DNA from: an uncultured Eubacteriales bacterium
GTDB taxonomy: Bacteria > Bacillota > Clostridia > Oscillospirales > Acutalibacteraceae
Assembly (NCBI GenBank): GCA_934525065.1
Contig: CAKSYX010000018.1
Location: 1 to 34,894, forward strand
Reading direction: 5' to 3'
Length of the DNA stretch: 34,894 nucleotides
Shown: one piece after another, positions 15,213-22,425 of the stretch
Numbering within the stretch: the first letter of the stretch is position 1
Layout of the letters: the number at the start of each line of letters is the position of its first letter
Translations under genes and position numbers: made by a program
The notes under the pieces: model-generated
Database searches by the model: none
The model's input: the letters and a program-made list of their open reading frames with translations, nothing else
What the model was told of the DNA's origin: nothing

Positions 15213-16784
15213 TCAATAGTTGTCGGGAAGGTCATTTTCAAGAAGAACAACCTTTTTCTGTCCGCCTGAGGAAAGCGCATAAACGTGTGTGAGCGCCTCT
15301 TCAATTGTATCGGCAACAAAAATCTTTTTCTCGGAATATCCCTTGTCAAGAAGTCCGGCTTTGATGGGCACGGCCTGCTTTTTTCCGACAAGAACAACGT
15401 GGTCGCATTTTCCGGCAGCGTTCCTTCCAAACTCGCGGTTAAGCTCCTCCTGCTTTTCGCCAAGCTCAACCATGCCGGGCGTAACAAGAATTTTGAAGCC
15501 GTCAAAAAGAGCGAGGGCTTCAAGTGCAGCCTTGGTTCCGCTCGGGTTGGAGTTGTATGCGTCGTCGATGAGCGTCAGGCCGTTCTTCTTTTTCAGCTCA
15601 AGGCGGTGAGGAACGCCCTCAAGCCTTCTGACCTGACCTTTAAGCTCTGGGAGGGGAATGCCGAATTTATTTGCGGCAGCGATTGCACCGGTGATATTGA
15701 GAACGTTGTGGCGGCCGATTAGGCGGGTTGAAAAGCTTTCACTTTCGCCGTTCGGGCCTGTTACGGTGAAGGTTGTTCCGCGCTCGGAAACAGAAATATC
15801 GGAGGCGGTGTAATCGCTCTTGTTTTCGATTCCGTAGGTAACGAACGGACGCTTGCAGCCGTGGGCACGGATGTTTTCGTCGTCATTGTTGAGGAAGAGC
15901 AGACCGCCCTGCGGGAGGGCATCGGCAAGCTCAAACTTTGTTTTTTTGACCGCATCGAGCGTTTTGAACGATTCAAGGTGCTGAGGGCCGATCGAGGTAA
16001 TGATTCCGTGCTGAGGATGAACGATGCTGCAAAGCTCTTTGATGTCGCCGACCCATTTTGCACCCATTTCGCAGATGAAAATTTCGTGGGTGGCTCTCAG
16101 CGAGGAGCGAATGGTTTTGACAACGCCCATCGGTGTGTTATAGCTCTCCGGCGTCATGAGCACGTTATATCTTGCACGAAGGAGGGTGTTGAGGTAATAT
16201 TTTACACTCGTTTTGCCGTAGCTGCCGGTGATCCCGATGATTTTGAGGTCGGGGCAGGCGGCGAGAATCCTTTTTGCATCGCGGATATAATGGCAGTTGA
16301 CCGCTTTTTCAATCGGTACGTTGACAAAGTTTGCAACAAGTACCCAGAACGGAGAAAGAAGATAAAGGCAGGCAACGATCAGTACGGCAACGCTCTCGTG
16401 GCGTGCCTTGAAAAGCGGAACGGAAGAGCCTGCAATGACGGCGGCGAAAATGACCGCTATCGTCACGAACATTCGCTTGACCCTCGGGGTGTAAACAAGC
16501 GGCTTTTTGGCCTTTTTCGGCTTTTCAACAAAAGCGGCAACGATGAACATGAGGGCGCAAAGGCCCATTTTGATGTCGATTCTGTATGAAAAGACGGTAA
16601 GTATCAAAAGAATGACCGAAAAGAGGTAATGTGAAAGATACTTTCCGAAATTCTCCGTTATCCACTTCGAGTGGGTCAAAAAGCGATAAGAGTTGAGCTG
16701 AAAAAAGTGCATTGAATCAATGAGTGCAAGCCCCATCGGAATGAGGAAGGCCGCAACACACGACAAAAATAAAACCAAGGTCAT
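15213..16784 (-). CDS. murF: MurF-type ligase (UDP-MurNAc-tripeptide--D-Ala-D-Ala ligase) fused to an N-terminal membrane domain
   Basis: The 523-residue product has two parts. Residues 1-155 contain four or five hydrophobic segments (about 2-22, 50-66, 72-86, 105-122, 131-153) with basic loops. Residues 180-523 form a Mur ligase: P-loop IGITGSYGKTSVKYY (184-192 core), CEMGAKWVGDIKELC, IGPQHLESFKTLDAV, NNDDEN, GRHNVLNITGAIAAA, RLEGVPHRLE, DDAYNSNPSG and TPGMVELGEKQ. Such ligases add D-Ala-D-Ala (or a related group) to the UDP-MurNAc peptide. Ordinary MurF is soluble and about 450 residues long. The neighbour ddl supplies the dipeptide, which supports MurF over MurE or cyanophycin-type ligases. 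AAAGGAAAATCACA precedes ATG 16784. The stop of the upstream hydrolase is 13 bases away. Confidence 0.88.
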   Translation of the reverse strand: MTLVLFLSCVAAFLIPMGLALIDSMHFFQLNSYRFLTHSKWITENFGKYLSHYLFSVILLILTVFSYRIDIKMGLCALMFIVAAFVEKPKKAKKPLVYTPRVKRMFVTIAVIFAAVIAGSSVPLFKARHESVAVLIVACLYLLSPFWVLVANFVNVPIEKAVNCHYIRDAKRILAACPDLKIIGITGSYGKTSVKYYLNTLLRARYNVLMTPESYNTPMGVVKTIRSSLRATHEIFICEMGAKWVGDIKELCSIVHPQHGIITSIGPQHLESFKTLDAVKKTKFELADALPQGGLLFLNNDDENIRAHGCKRPFVTYGIENKSDYTASDISVSERGTTFTVTGPNGESESFSTRLIGRHNVLNITGAIAAANKFGIPLPELKGQVRRLEGVPHRLELKKKNGLTLIDDAYNSNPSGTKAALEALALFDGFKILVTPGMVELGEKQEELNREFGRNAAGKCDHVVLVGKKQAVPIKAGLLDKGYSEKKIFVADTIEEALTHVYALSSGGQKKVVLLENDLPDNY

Positions 16785-16797
16785 TGTGATTTTCCTT

Positions 16798-17562
16798 TCA
16801 TATATTCATGAATGAGGCAAGGATCCTCAAAAACTGTGCGCTCTGGTCAAGGAAGGAGAAGTGGCCGGCGTTTTCAAGAACAACGAGTGCGCTTTCCGGC
16901 ATCAGCTTTTCCATCGTCTGTCCGTCAGAGAGGGGAGTCGCGGTGTCAAGCCTGCCCCAAATCAAAAGAGTCGGGCACTTGACGGCCGGCATAAGCTCGG
17001 TTAAATCTTCATTTACAACGTTGACGAGCGTTTTTTTCATTGTGTCCGACGCGGCGTTATAATCGGCCGAGCCGTTCTTTTTCCTCAGGTCGTCAAGAAG
17101 ATTCGGGCAGAGTTTTTTGACGAGCGCGGTTGAAAAGACCCACTTTGTTTTTTTGTAGACCGCCTGCTTAAATTTCTGCTCCGGAGAGGTTTCAGGCTTA
17201 ACTCCGGCGGCGTCAACAAGAATAACCTTTTCAACCTCAAAGGGGAGGTCTCTTGCGCAAAGCTTGATTATGACCCTTCCGCCGAAGGAATGGCCGAGAA
17301 GAGTGAGCCTTGAAACTCCGAAATCCTTGAGAAATTCAAGAATAAAATCAACATAATCATCAACGCACCATGGCTCATCCGGCTCTTCGCTCTCTCCGAA
17401 GCCGGGCATATCCGGAGCAATCACGCGGTATTTTTGAGAAAGCAGGTCGATCATAGCCGAATGAACGGTGATGCTTGAGCCCCAGCCATGGAGAACAAGA
17501 ACGGTTTCTCCTTCTCCCTTGCAAAGATAATTGATTTCAAGACCGCAAACGTTTTTTTTCAA
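16798..17562 (-). CDS. Alpha/beta hydrolase upstream of murF-ddl
   Basis: The 254-residue protein is a compact alpha/beta hydrolase. The oxyanion loop is LVLHGWGSS at 22-30, and PDMPGFGESEEP follows. The nucleophile elbow is LLGHSFGGRV with Ser92, the acid sits in LIWGRLDTATP and the His in ENAGHFSFLDQ. It looks like the MhpC/proline iminopeptidase-like esterases. No signal peptide or membrane segment is seen. The start is TTG 17562 with AAGGGGG ten bases before it. No ATG or GTG suits better. It is the first gene of a three-gene transcript with murF and ddl, so a role in envelope metabolism is possible but unproven. Confidence 0.85.
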   Translation of the reverse strand: MKKNVCGLEINYLCKGEGETVLVLHGWGSSITVHSAMIDLLSQKYRVIAPDMPGFGESEEPDEPWCVDDYVDFILEFLKDFGVSRLTLLGHSFGGRVIIKLCARDLPFEVEKVILVDAAGVKPETSPEQKFKQAVYKKTKWVFSTALVKKLCPNLLDDLRKKNGSADYNAASDTMKKTLVNVVNEDLTELMPAVKCPTLLIWGRLDTATPLSDGQTMEKLMPESALVVLENAGHFSFLDQSAQFLRILASFMNI

Positions 17563-17657
17563 TTGTATACAGCCCCCTTAATTTATTAAAAACACTTTGG
17601 TCGCCGCAGCAGCCTGCGCTTTTTGCGGCTAATAGATAATTACGCATAGCTTTTTGT

Positions 17658-17663
17658 ATTATA
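17658..17663 (-). promoter_or_regulatory. Extended -10 promoter of the hydrolase-murF-ddl operon
   Basis: On the minus strand TGC directly precedes TATAAT (17663-17658), an extended -10. The -35 (TAGAAA, 17 bases upstream) is weak. The leader would be about 85 bases. Confidence 0.55.
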
Positions 17664-17817
17664 GCACAGTCAAAGCAATATTTCTACACAATGGGGGAGA
17701 TTTTTAAAAAATATGTGTAGAGTTGCAATAGAAGTGTTGCAAGTGAGAAAAACGAACGGCGAACAGTGAAACCGAAGCAAAGGCGAACGACGCTTTCGAC
17801 TTTTTCAGTTTAAAAAC

Positions 17818-17862
17818 ATTAGACACATCACAAGACTTTCGTCTTAAAATGATGTGTCTAAT
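17818..17862. repeat. Large inverted repeat with nested hairpin
   Basis: Arms of 13 bp (ATTAGACACATCA at 17818-17830 and its complement at 17850-17862) enclose a second stem AAGAC/GTCTT (17832-17836 and 17841-17845) with loop TTTC. Neither strand has a following T tract, so it is not an ordinary terminator. Confidence 0.75.
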
Positions 17863-17920
17863 TAGCTAATTATAAATTTAATTTCTCAAAGCTCTGAAAG
17901 CCCCAAAAGCCTTATTTTAT

Positions 17921-17969
17921 AAGGTTCTCTCAGCCGTCTGCAACTCGTTGCGGTTTAAGGCGTGAGGTT
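17921..17969. repeat. 49-bp repeat, copy 1
   Basis: Copy 1 begins AAGGTTCTCTCAGCCGTC and ends GGCGTGAGGTT. It matches copy 2 with few mismatches. The centre TGCAACTCGTTGCGG can fold back. Copies are separated by 24 bases that include a GAGCAAAGCGAGT tract. Confidence 0.8.
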
Positions 17970-17993
17970 ATTATTACGAGCAAAGCGAGTAAC

Positions 17994-18042
17994 AAGGTTC
18001 TCTCAGCCGTCCGCAACTTGTTGCGGGTCACGGCGTGAGGTT
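17994..18042. repeat. 49-bp repeat, copy 2, hairpin-forming
   Basis: Copy 2 contains CCGCAA-CTTG-TTGCGG as a perfect inner stem and CAGCCGT/ACGGCGTG as an imperfect outer stem. It ends directly at the stop codon region of the GGGtGRT gene, so it may also shape that transcript's 3' end. Confidence 0.8.
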
Positions 18043-18043
18043 C

Positions 18044-19042
18044 TTACTTCATAGCCTCTTCAACAGCAACGGCGCACGCAACGGTGGCACCGACCATCGG
18101 GTTGTTGCCCATGCCGATAAGTCCCATCATTTCAACGTGAGCGGGAACTGAGGAGGAGCCTGCGAACTGAGCGTCGCCGTGCATTCTGCCCATGGTGTCG
18201 GTCATGCCGTAGGAAGCCGGGCCTGCTGCCATGTTGTCCGGGTGAAGGGTACGGCCTGTGCCGCCGCCGGAAGCAACTGAGAAATATTTTACGCCGTTTT
18301 CATAGCACCACTTTTTGTAGGTACCTGCAACGGGATGCTGGAAGCGGGTCGGGTTGGTTGAGTTGCCGGTGATTGAAACGCCGACCTTTTCAAGCTTCAT
18401 GATTGCAACGCCTTCGGGAACGTTGTCTGCACCGTAGCACTTAACCTTTGCTCTGTCGCCGGTTGAATATGCCTTCTCTTCGGTGACGGTAACGGTTTCG
18501 GTGTAGGGGTCAAACTCGGTCTTGCAATAGGTGAAGCCGTTGATTCTCGAAATGATCATCGCAGCGTCTTTGCCGAGACCGTTGAGGATAACGCGAAGCG
18601 GCTTAACTCTGACTTTGTTTGCGTTGAGGGCAATTTTGATTGCGCCTTCAGCAGCGGCAAAGCTTTCGTGACCTGCGAGGAAGCAGAAGCACTCGGTCTC
18701 TTCGGAGAGGAGCATCTTGCCAAGGTTGCCGTGGCCAAGGCCAACCTTGCGGTTTTCGGCAACGGAGCCGGGGATGCAGAAGGACTGAAGGCCTTCGCCG
18801 ATTGCAGCTGCTGCGTCGGCAGCCTTTACGCAGCCCTTCTTGAGAGCGATTGCGCAGCCGACGGTGTATGCCCAAACAGCGTTTTCAAAGCAGATGGGCT
18901 GGGTACCTCTGACGATTTTGTCAACGTCGATACCCTTTGCAAGGGTAATATCCTTGCATTCTTCAATGGAATTGATTCCGTACTCTTTAAGGACGCCGAG
19001 GATCTTATCGGCACGTCTTTCATAGTTTTCAAATAATGCCAT
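18044..19042 (-). CDS. GGGtGRT family protein
   Basis: The 332-residue protein carries the motif that names its family, SVASGGGTGRTLHPDN with GGGTGRT at 259-265. Further conserved-looking stretches are FENAVWAYTVGCAIALKKG (52-70), GLGHGNLGKMLLSEETECFCFLAGHESFAAAEGAIKIA (101-138) and a Gly/Met-rich end (MGRMHGDAQFAGSSSVPAHVEMMGLIGMGNNPMVGATV). Cys residues at 51, 63, 71, 89, 118 and 120 could hold metal. It is cytosolic. To my knowledge its biochemical function is unknown. It follows a NifU-like scaffold gene by 14 bases with its own AAGGAGGT, so the two are surely co-transcribed, which suggests an iron-sulfur or sulfur-related role by inference. Confidence 0.9.
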   Translation of the reverse strand: MALFENYERRADKILGVLKEYGINSIEECKDITLAKGIDVDKIVRGTQPICFENAVWAYTVGCAIALKKGCVKAADAAAAIGEGLQSFCIPGSVAENRKVGLGHGNLGKMLLSEETECFCFLAGHESFAAAEGAIKIALNANKVRVKPLRVILNGLGKDAAMIISRINGFTYCKTEFDPYTETVTVTEEKAYSTGDRAKVKCYGADNVPEGVAIMKLEKVGVSITGNSTNPTRFQHPVAGTYKKWCYENGVKYFSVASGGGTGRTLHPDNMAAGPASYGMTDTMGRMHGDAQFAGSSSVPAHVEMMGLIGMGNNPMVGATVACAVAVEEAMK

Positions 19043-19056
19043 TATTCTCTACCTCC

Positions 19057-19749
19057 TTATTCCTTGCGCGGGTCAATGTACTTTGCAGCTTCTGCGAATC
19101 TGCCGTAGGTGCCCTTTGCTTTTTCATATGCGGTGTTGGGGTCGTCACCCTTCTTGATGAAGTCGGTCATTTTGCCGAGAGAAACGAACTCATAGCCGAT
19201 TACCTGATCGTCGCTGTCAAGAGCCATTCTGGTAACATAGCCTTCTGCCATTTCGAGGTAACGGACGCCCTTATACTTTGTTCCGTACATTGTGCCGACC
19301 TGTGAACGAAGTCCCTTGCCGAGGTCTTCAAGACCTGCGCCGACGGTGAGACCGTCGTCTGAGAAAGCGGACTGTGAACGGCCGTATACGATCTGGAGGA
19401 AGAGCTCGCGCATTGCGGTGTTGATAGCGTCGCAAACGAGGTCGGTGTTGAGAGCTTCAAGGATGGTCTTTCCGGGAAGAATTTCACTTGCCATTGCGGC
19501 GGAGTGAGTCATGCCGGAGCAGCCGATTGTTTCAACAAGAGCCTCTTCAATGATTCCGTTCTTGATGTTGAGCGAAAGCTTGCAGGCGCCCTGCTGCGGA
19601 GCACACCAGCCCACACCGTGAGTAAAGCCGGAGATGTCTTTGATCTCATAAGCCTTGACCCATTTTCCTTCTTCGGGAATGGGAGCGGGACCGTGATGCG
19701 GTCCTTTGGCGACCGTACACATTCTTTCAACTTCGTTTGAATAAGTCAT
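19057..19749 (-). CDS. NifU-like iron-sulfur scaffold-type protein paired with GGGtGRT
   Basis: The 230-residue product has a NifU/IscU-like core: GWCAPQQGACKLSLNIKNGIIEEALVETIGCSGMTHSAAMASEILPGKTILEAL, with Cys49, Cys56, Cys77 and, further on, Cys106 (DLVCDAI). In true scaffolds three Cys and an Asp bind a 2Fe-2S cluster. Here Cys77 in GCSGMTHSAAMASE matches the second ligand. The Cys/Asp positions around it differ, and a C-terminal part (about 135-230, RSQVGTMYGTKYKGVRYLEMAEGYVTRMALD) has no counterpart in IscU. No iscS, sufB or other assembly gene is adjacent. ATG 19749 follows AAAGGAG. It is first gene of the pair. Confidence 0.85.
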   Translation of the reverse strand: MTYSNEVERMCTVAKGPHHGPAPIPEEGKWVKAYEIKDISGFTHGVGWCAPQQGACKLSLNIKNGIIEEALVETIGCSGMTHSAAMASEILPGKTILEALNTDLVCDAINTAMRELFLQIVYGRSQSAFSDDGLTVGAGLEDLGKGLRSQVGTMYGTKYKGVRYLEMAEGYVTRMALDSDDQVIGYEFVSLGKMTDFIKKGDDPNTAYEKAKGTYGRFAEAAKYIDPRKE

Positions 19750-19824
19750 GTGTTTTGTTCTCCTTTCGGAATGTAATTGCTAAAACGTTGGTTTTGCTGA
19801 ACTTTTTGTTTTATGCTATCCATT

Positions 19825-19853
19825 ATAATAGCAGAAAATTCTCTGTGTTTCAA
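19825..19853 (-). promoter_or_regulatory. Sigma-A promoter of the NifU-like/GGGtGRT pair
   Basis: On the minus strand TTGAAA (19853-19848), 17 bases and TATTAT (19830-19825) lie about 75 bases before the ATG at 19749. Overlapping TATAAT lies three bases further. Confidence 0.6.
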
Positions 19854-19990
19854 TAGACAGCGTGAAAAAAATGTTGAAACCGGGAACGCAAAAAATGTTC
19901 AAGCCGACAATTGGCTGCTGTTTTATAATGATTGACAAAACAGGGGAGTTTTATCCGTAAAGCACGGTTCGGTTCCCTCAGCTTAATTTT

Positions 19991-20218
19991 TCAGTCTCTG
20001 AAATCAAAGAGCTTTTCCGGAGAAACGCAAAGAGCTTTGCAAATTGCAAAAACAACGTCAAGCGAAACGGAGCATTCGGCTGTTTCGATGCGGCTCATGT
20101 GCGTTCGGCTGATGTCAATTTTTTCAGAAAGCTCAATTTGAGAAAATCCGCGTTTCTTTCTGTAAAATGCAATGTTTGAGCCCAAGTTCCTGTATTCGTC
20201 ATAGTATTCACTTTTCAT
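19991..20218 (-). CDS. XRE-family helix-turn-helix regulator
   Basis: The 75-residue protein is a single lambda-repressor-type HTH domain: LGSNIAFYRKKRGFSQIELSEKIDISRTHMSRIETAECSVSLDVVFAICKALCVSPEKLFDF. The recognition helix is SRTHMSRIE. There is no extra sensing domain, so it probably binds DNA as a dimer or works with a partner. ATG 20218 is preceded by AGAGGTG. The GTG at 20227 falls in that site. It is the first of three small XRE proteins within 3 kb, flanking a secreted CHAP protein. Confidence 0.88.
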   Translation of the reverse strand: MKSEYYDEYRNLGSNIAFYRKKRGFSQIELSEKIDISRTHMSRIETAECSVSLDVVFAICKALCVSPEKLFDFRD

Positions 20219-20227
20219 GCCGTTCAC

Positions 20228-20364
20228 CTCTGTACTATAGTTTACCTTTAGGCTGCGGTTATTGCGACAACGTGAAAAGATATATTTGTAACATAATAAG
20301 TTATATTTTTAGCGTAAAAAGTTATATTTGTGTTGATGAGAATAATAATTGTAATATCCTTTGA
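20228..20364. other. A+T-rich intergenic segment with repeated TTATATTT
   Basis: TATATTTGTA, TTATATTTTTA and TTATATTTGTG recur at about 20-23-base steps (from about 20280 to 20332), roughly two helical turns apart. This is compatible with tandem operator sites for one of the XRE proteins. No gene is seen. Confidence 0.4.
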
Positions 20365-20369
20365 TAAGA

Positions 20370-20395
20370 ACAAAAACACCGCCATTGCTGACGGT
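20370..20395 (-). terminator. Terminator of the second XRE gene
   Basis: On the minus strand ACCGTCA (20395-20389), the tetraloop GCAA and TGGCGGT (20384-20378) form a seven-pair stem with one G-U pair, followed by GTTTTTG. Confidence 0.75.
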
Positions 20396-20409
20396 AATTG
20401 TTGTGTGAT

Positions 20410-20640
20410 TCACTTGTTCTCGAACAACTCATCATATGAAACACAAAGTATTTTTTTCAATAGCCTAATTTCATCGGGATAGACATGCCTTTGACCGACT
20501 TCGATTTTTGCGAGAGCACTTCTTGTTATATCGCAACCGCCGATTTGAAGTTTTGCCGCAACTTGTTCCTGAGTCATTCTTAAGTTTTCCCTTGCCTTGC
20601 GAATATTGCTGCCAAAGCGTTTTTCATATTCGGGATTCAC
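20410..20640 (-). CDS. XRE-family helix-turn-helix regulator, divergent to the CHAP gene
   Basis: The protein of about 76 residues is one HTH domain: FGSNIRKARENLRMTQEQVAAKLQIGGCDITRSALAKIEVGQRHVYPDEIRLLKKILCVSYDELFEN. The insertion of IGGCD before the recognition helix (TRSALAKIE) is common in one XRE subgroup of Firmicutes. Start: the frame reaches GTG 20652, but AGGGGTGAT overlaps it, which points to GTG 20640 eight bases later. Both are non-ATG. Its start faces the CHAP gene across a short divergent region that holds a 24-bp palindrome, so control of that gene and of itself is likely by inference. Confidence 0.82.
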   Translation of the reverse strand: MNPEYEKRFGSNIRKARENLRMTQEQVAAKLQIGGCDITRSALAKIEVGQRHVYPDEIRLLKKILCVSYDELFENK

Positions 20641-20686
20641 GAAAAATATCACCCCTGCTGTTCATTCGCAAAATTTTTCCTTTTGC

Positions 20687-20715
20687 TTGACATAATTTTA
20701 ACAGTGTGGTATATT
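20687..20715 (+). promoter_or_regulatory. Sigma-A promoter of the CHAP gene
   Basis: A perfect TTGACA (20687-20692), 17 bases and TATATT (20710-20715) predict a start near 20722 and a 40-base leader with a perfect AAGGAGGT. Confidence 0.75.
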
Positions 20716-20717
20716 AA

Positions 20718-20741
20718 TTTTGCACTTATATAGGTGCAAAA
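20718..20741. promoter_or_regulatory. Palindromic operator at the CHAP gene start site
   Basis: TTTTGCAC (20718-20725), eight bases TTATATAG, then GTGCAAAA (20734-20741). The arms are perfect and the centre nearly so. It begins three bases after the -10 and covers the predicted transcription start, where a repressor would block initiation. Confidence 0.7.
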
Positions 20742-20761
20742 ATTACAAGGAGGTCAAATAA

Positions 20762-22360
20762 ATGAAAAATCGTGTAAAAAAATCGCTGTCACTGTTGCTT
20801 GCGGTGATAATGTTGATGTGCGCTGTGTCGATGCGCGGCAGTGCGGCATATGAAAACACTTATACAAATACTGGCAATCAGCGAAATGATATTATCGGCG
20901 TTGCAAAAACACAACTTGGATACAAAGAAGGTTACAACAACGACACAAAATATGGAACATGGTATGGATTGCCCAATCAGCCTTGGTGCGCAATGTTTAT
21001 CAGTTGGTGTGCACGACAAGCTGGTATACCCACATCGGTTTTGAAAAACTCTGCGGTTGCAGCTCCAGATGCAAAGTATTTTAATATACCTTATTATGAC
21101 GGCACATCATACACTCCAAAATCTGGAGATCTTTTCTTTACAAAATCGTTTAGTCATGTCGGCTTGGTTTACTATGTTGACGGAAGTTACTTCTATACAA
21201 TCGAAGGAAATTCAAATACAACTGGAAGTAGTGAAGGAACAAGCGTTGTTTCAAACAAAAGAAAAACGAGCAATTTCTACTTTGGAGTTCCGAATTATTC
21301 GGGAAATATATCACATACCGTCAATTCAAGCTATGGTAAAAACTTTACATCTTATCCTAAATCAAAGATTACTGCTGCCAATATTTTTGACGCTTATCAT
21401 AATCAAATAAGCTCAACGGCTTGGATCGGTACTTCAGATAAATGTACTATCCATGAGGTTTATACAGACGGCTGCTGCAAAGTATCCTATCCGCTTGATT
21501 CCGGTGGAACAAAGACCGTATATAGCAAAATTTCACTGTTCAATACGCATAAGCACTCATACAGTGCGAATTACGAATCTGCCCATCCGCATAAGGAATA
21601 TATGAAATGCAGTTGCGGAGATTGGTATTATACAGGGGCAACAAAATACGTCGATTCATGTACTGTTTGCAATCCTCCTAGAGTTGTCTTTGACAAAAGC
21701 AACGTATCATTAGGGTTAAGCAAAAATAAAACTGCACAGGTTATTGACTATGTGGCATATGCAACATGGATTCCTTGTCAACATACCTATTCTGTAATAA
21801 AGACATCGGTATCCAATTGTACTAAAGAGGGATATAGGCTTTTTGAATGTAAAACTTGTGGTGCCACCAAAACCGAAACCGTTGCAAAAAATCCCTCAAA
21901 CCATGCCGGAGGAACAGCAGTCAAAAATTCTAAAGCGGCAACGTGTACTGCAAATGGCTACACCGGTGATACATATTGCCTTGGCTGTGGCGTAACAACT
22001 TCCAAGGGTAGAGAAATTTCTGCCAAGGGTCACAGCTATGATTCAGGCAAAATTACGACCGCCGCAACGTGCAAAGCAACAGGTGTTAAGACTTACACCT
22101 GCACAGTCTGCAAGGCAACCAAAACCGAAACCGTTGCAAAACTCAATCACAGAGATTCTAACGGAGACGGAAAGTGCGATATGTGCGGATTTAAAGTTGG
22201 GGAGTCCGGAAAGCCGGATACACCCGATGATTCATCAAATAACTGCAACCATATTTGCCATAAGTCCGGTTTCGAGCATTTCCTTTACATAATTGTCCGC
22301 ATGTTTTGGAGACTGTTCAAAATAAATCAGGTCTGTGACTGTGGTTTTAAACACTATTAA
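20762..22360 (+). CDS. Secreted CHAP-domain (Cys/His amidase-like) protein with CxxC repeats and a conserved-looking C-terminal tail
   Basis: The 532-residue protein has a signal peptide (1-29, cut near SAA). A CHAP/amidase-like domain (40-178) follows: QLGYKEG, PWCAMFISWCARQAG with nucleophile Cys76, KSGDLFF, SFSHVGLVYYV with His132, and IEGNSN (Asn150 region). Such domains cut peptidoglycan peptide bonds. An SH3-like segment (196-262, YPKSKITAANIFDAYH) comes next, then several Cys-pair repeats (about 268-485). Two of these share CKTCGATKTETVAK-type sequence, and one ends in a DSNGDGKCDMCG stretch like a single calcium loop. The last 38 residues (495-532) begin CNHICHKSGF and end CDCGFKHY, with an amphipathic segment between. 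The start is supported by AAGGAGGT. It lies between XRE genes, divergent from one. Cell-wall remodelling or competitor lysis are both possible. Confidence 0.88.
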   Translation: MKNRVKKSLSLLLAVIMLMCAVSMRGSAAYENTYTNTGNQRNDIIGVAKTQLGYKEGYNNDTKYGTWYGLPNQPWCAMFISWCARQAGIPTSVLKNSAVAAPDAKYFNIPYYDGTSYTPKSGDLFFTKSFSHVGLVYYVDGSYFYTIEGNSNTTGSSEGTSVVSNKRKTSNFYFGVPNYSGNISHTVNSSYGKNFTSYPKSKITAANIFDAYHNQISSTAWIGTSDKCTIHEVYTDGCCKVSYPLDSGGTKTVYSKISLFNTHKHSYSANYESAHPHKEYMKCSCGDWYYTGATKYVDSCTVCNPPRVVFDKSNVSLGLSKNKTAQVIDYVAYATWIPCQHTYSVIKTSVSNCTKEGYRLFECKTCGATKTETVAKNPSNHAGGTAVKNSKAATCTANGYTGDTYCLGCGVTTSKGREISAKGHSYDSGKITTAATCKATGVKTYTCTVCKATKTETVAKLNHRDSNGDGKCDMCGFKVGESGKPDTPDDSSNNCNHICHKSGFEHFLYIIVRMFWRLFKINQVCDCGFKHY

Positions 22361-22398
22361 TACAACAGAAAAACAACTCGCGTCTTACTCCCTTTTTG

Positions 22399-22425
22399 CC
22401 CGGCAGAATACCTGCCGGGTATTTT
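22399..22425 (+). terminator. Terminator of the CHAP gene
   Basis: Eight-bp arms CCCGGCAG (22399-22406) and CTGCCGGG (22412-22419) with a five-base loop are followed by TATTTTC. Confidence 0.7.

Larger units (their letters stand above)
17664..18043. other. Noncoding stretch with hairpin and repeats
   Basis: No gene is supported here. The left part (about 17700-17810) is plain sequence that I could not assign. It is followed by a large hairpin (17818-17862), a ten-base palindrome ATTAGCTAAT (17861-17870) and two 49-bp direct repeats. Confidence 0.6.
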
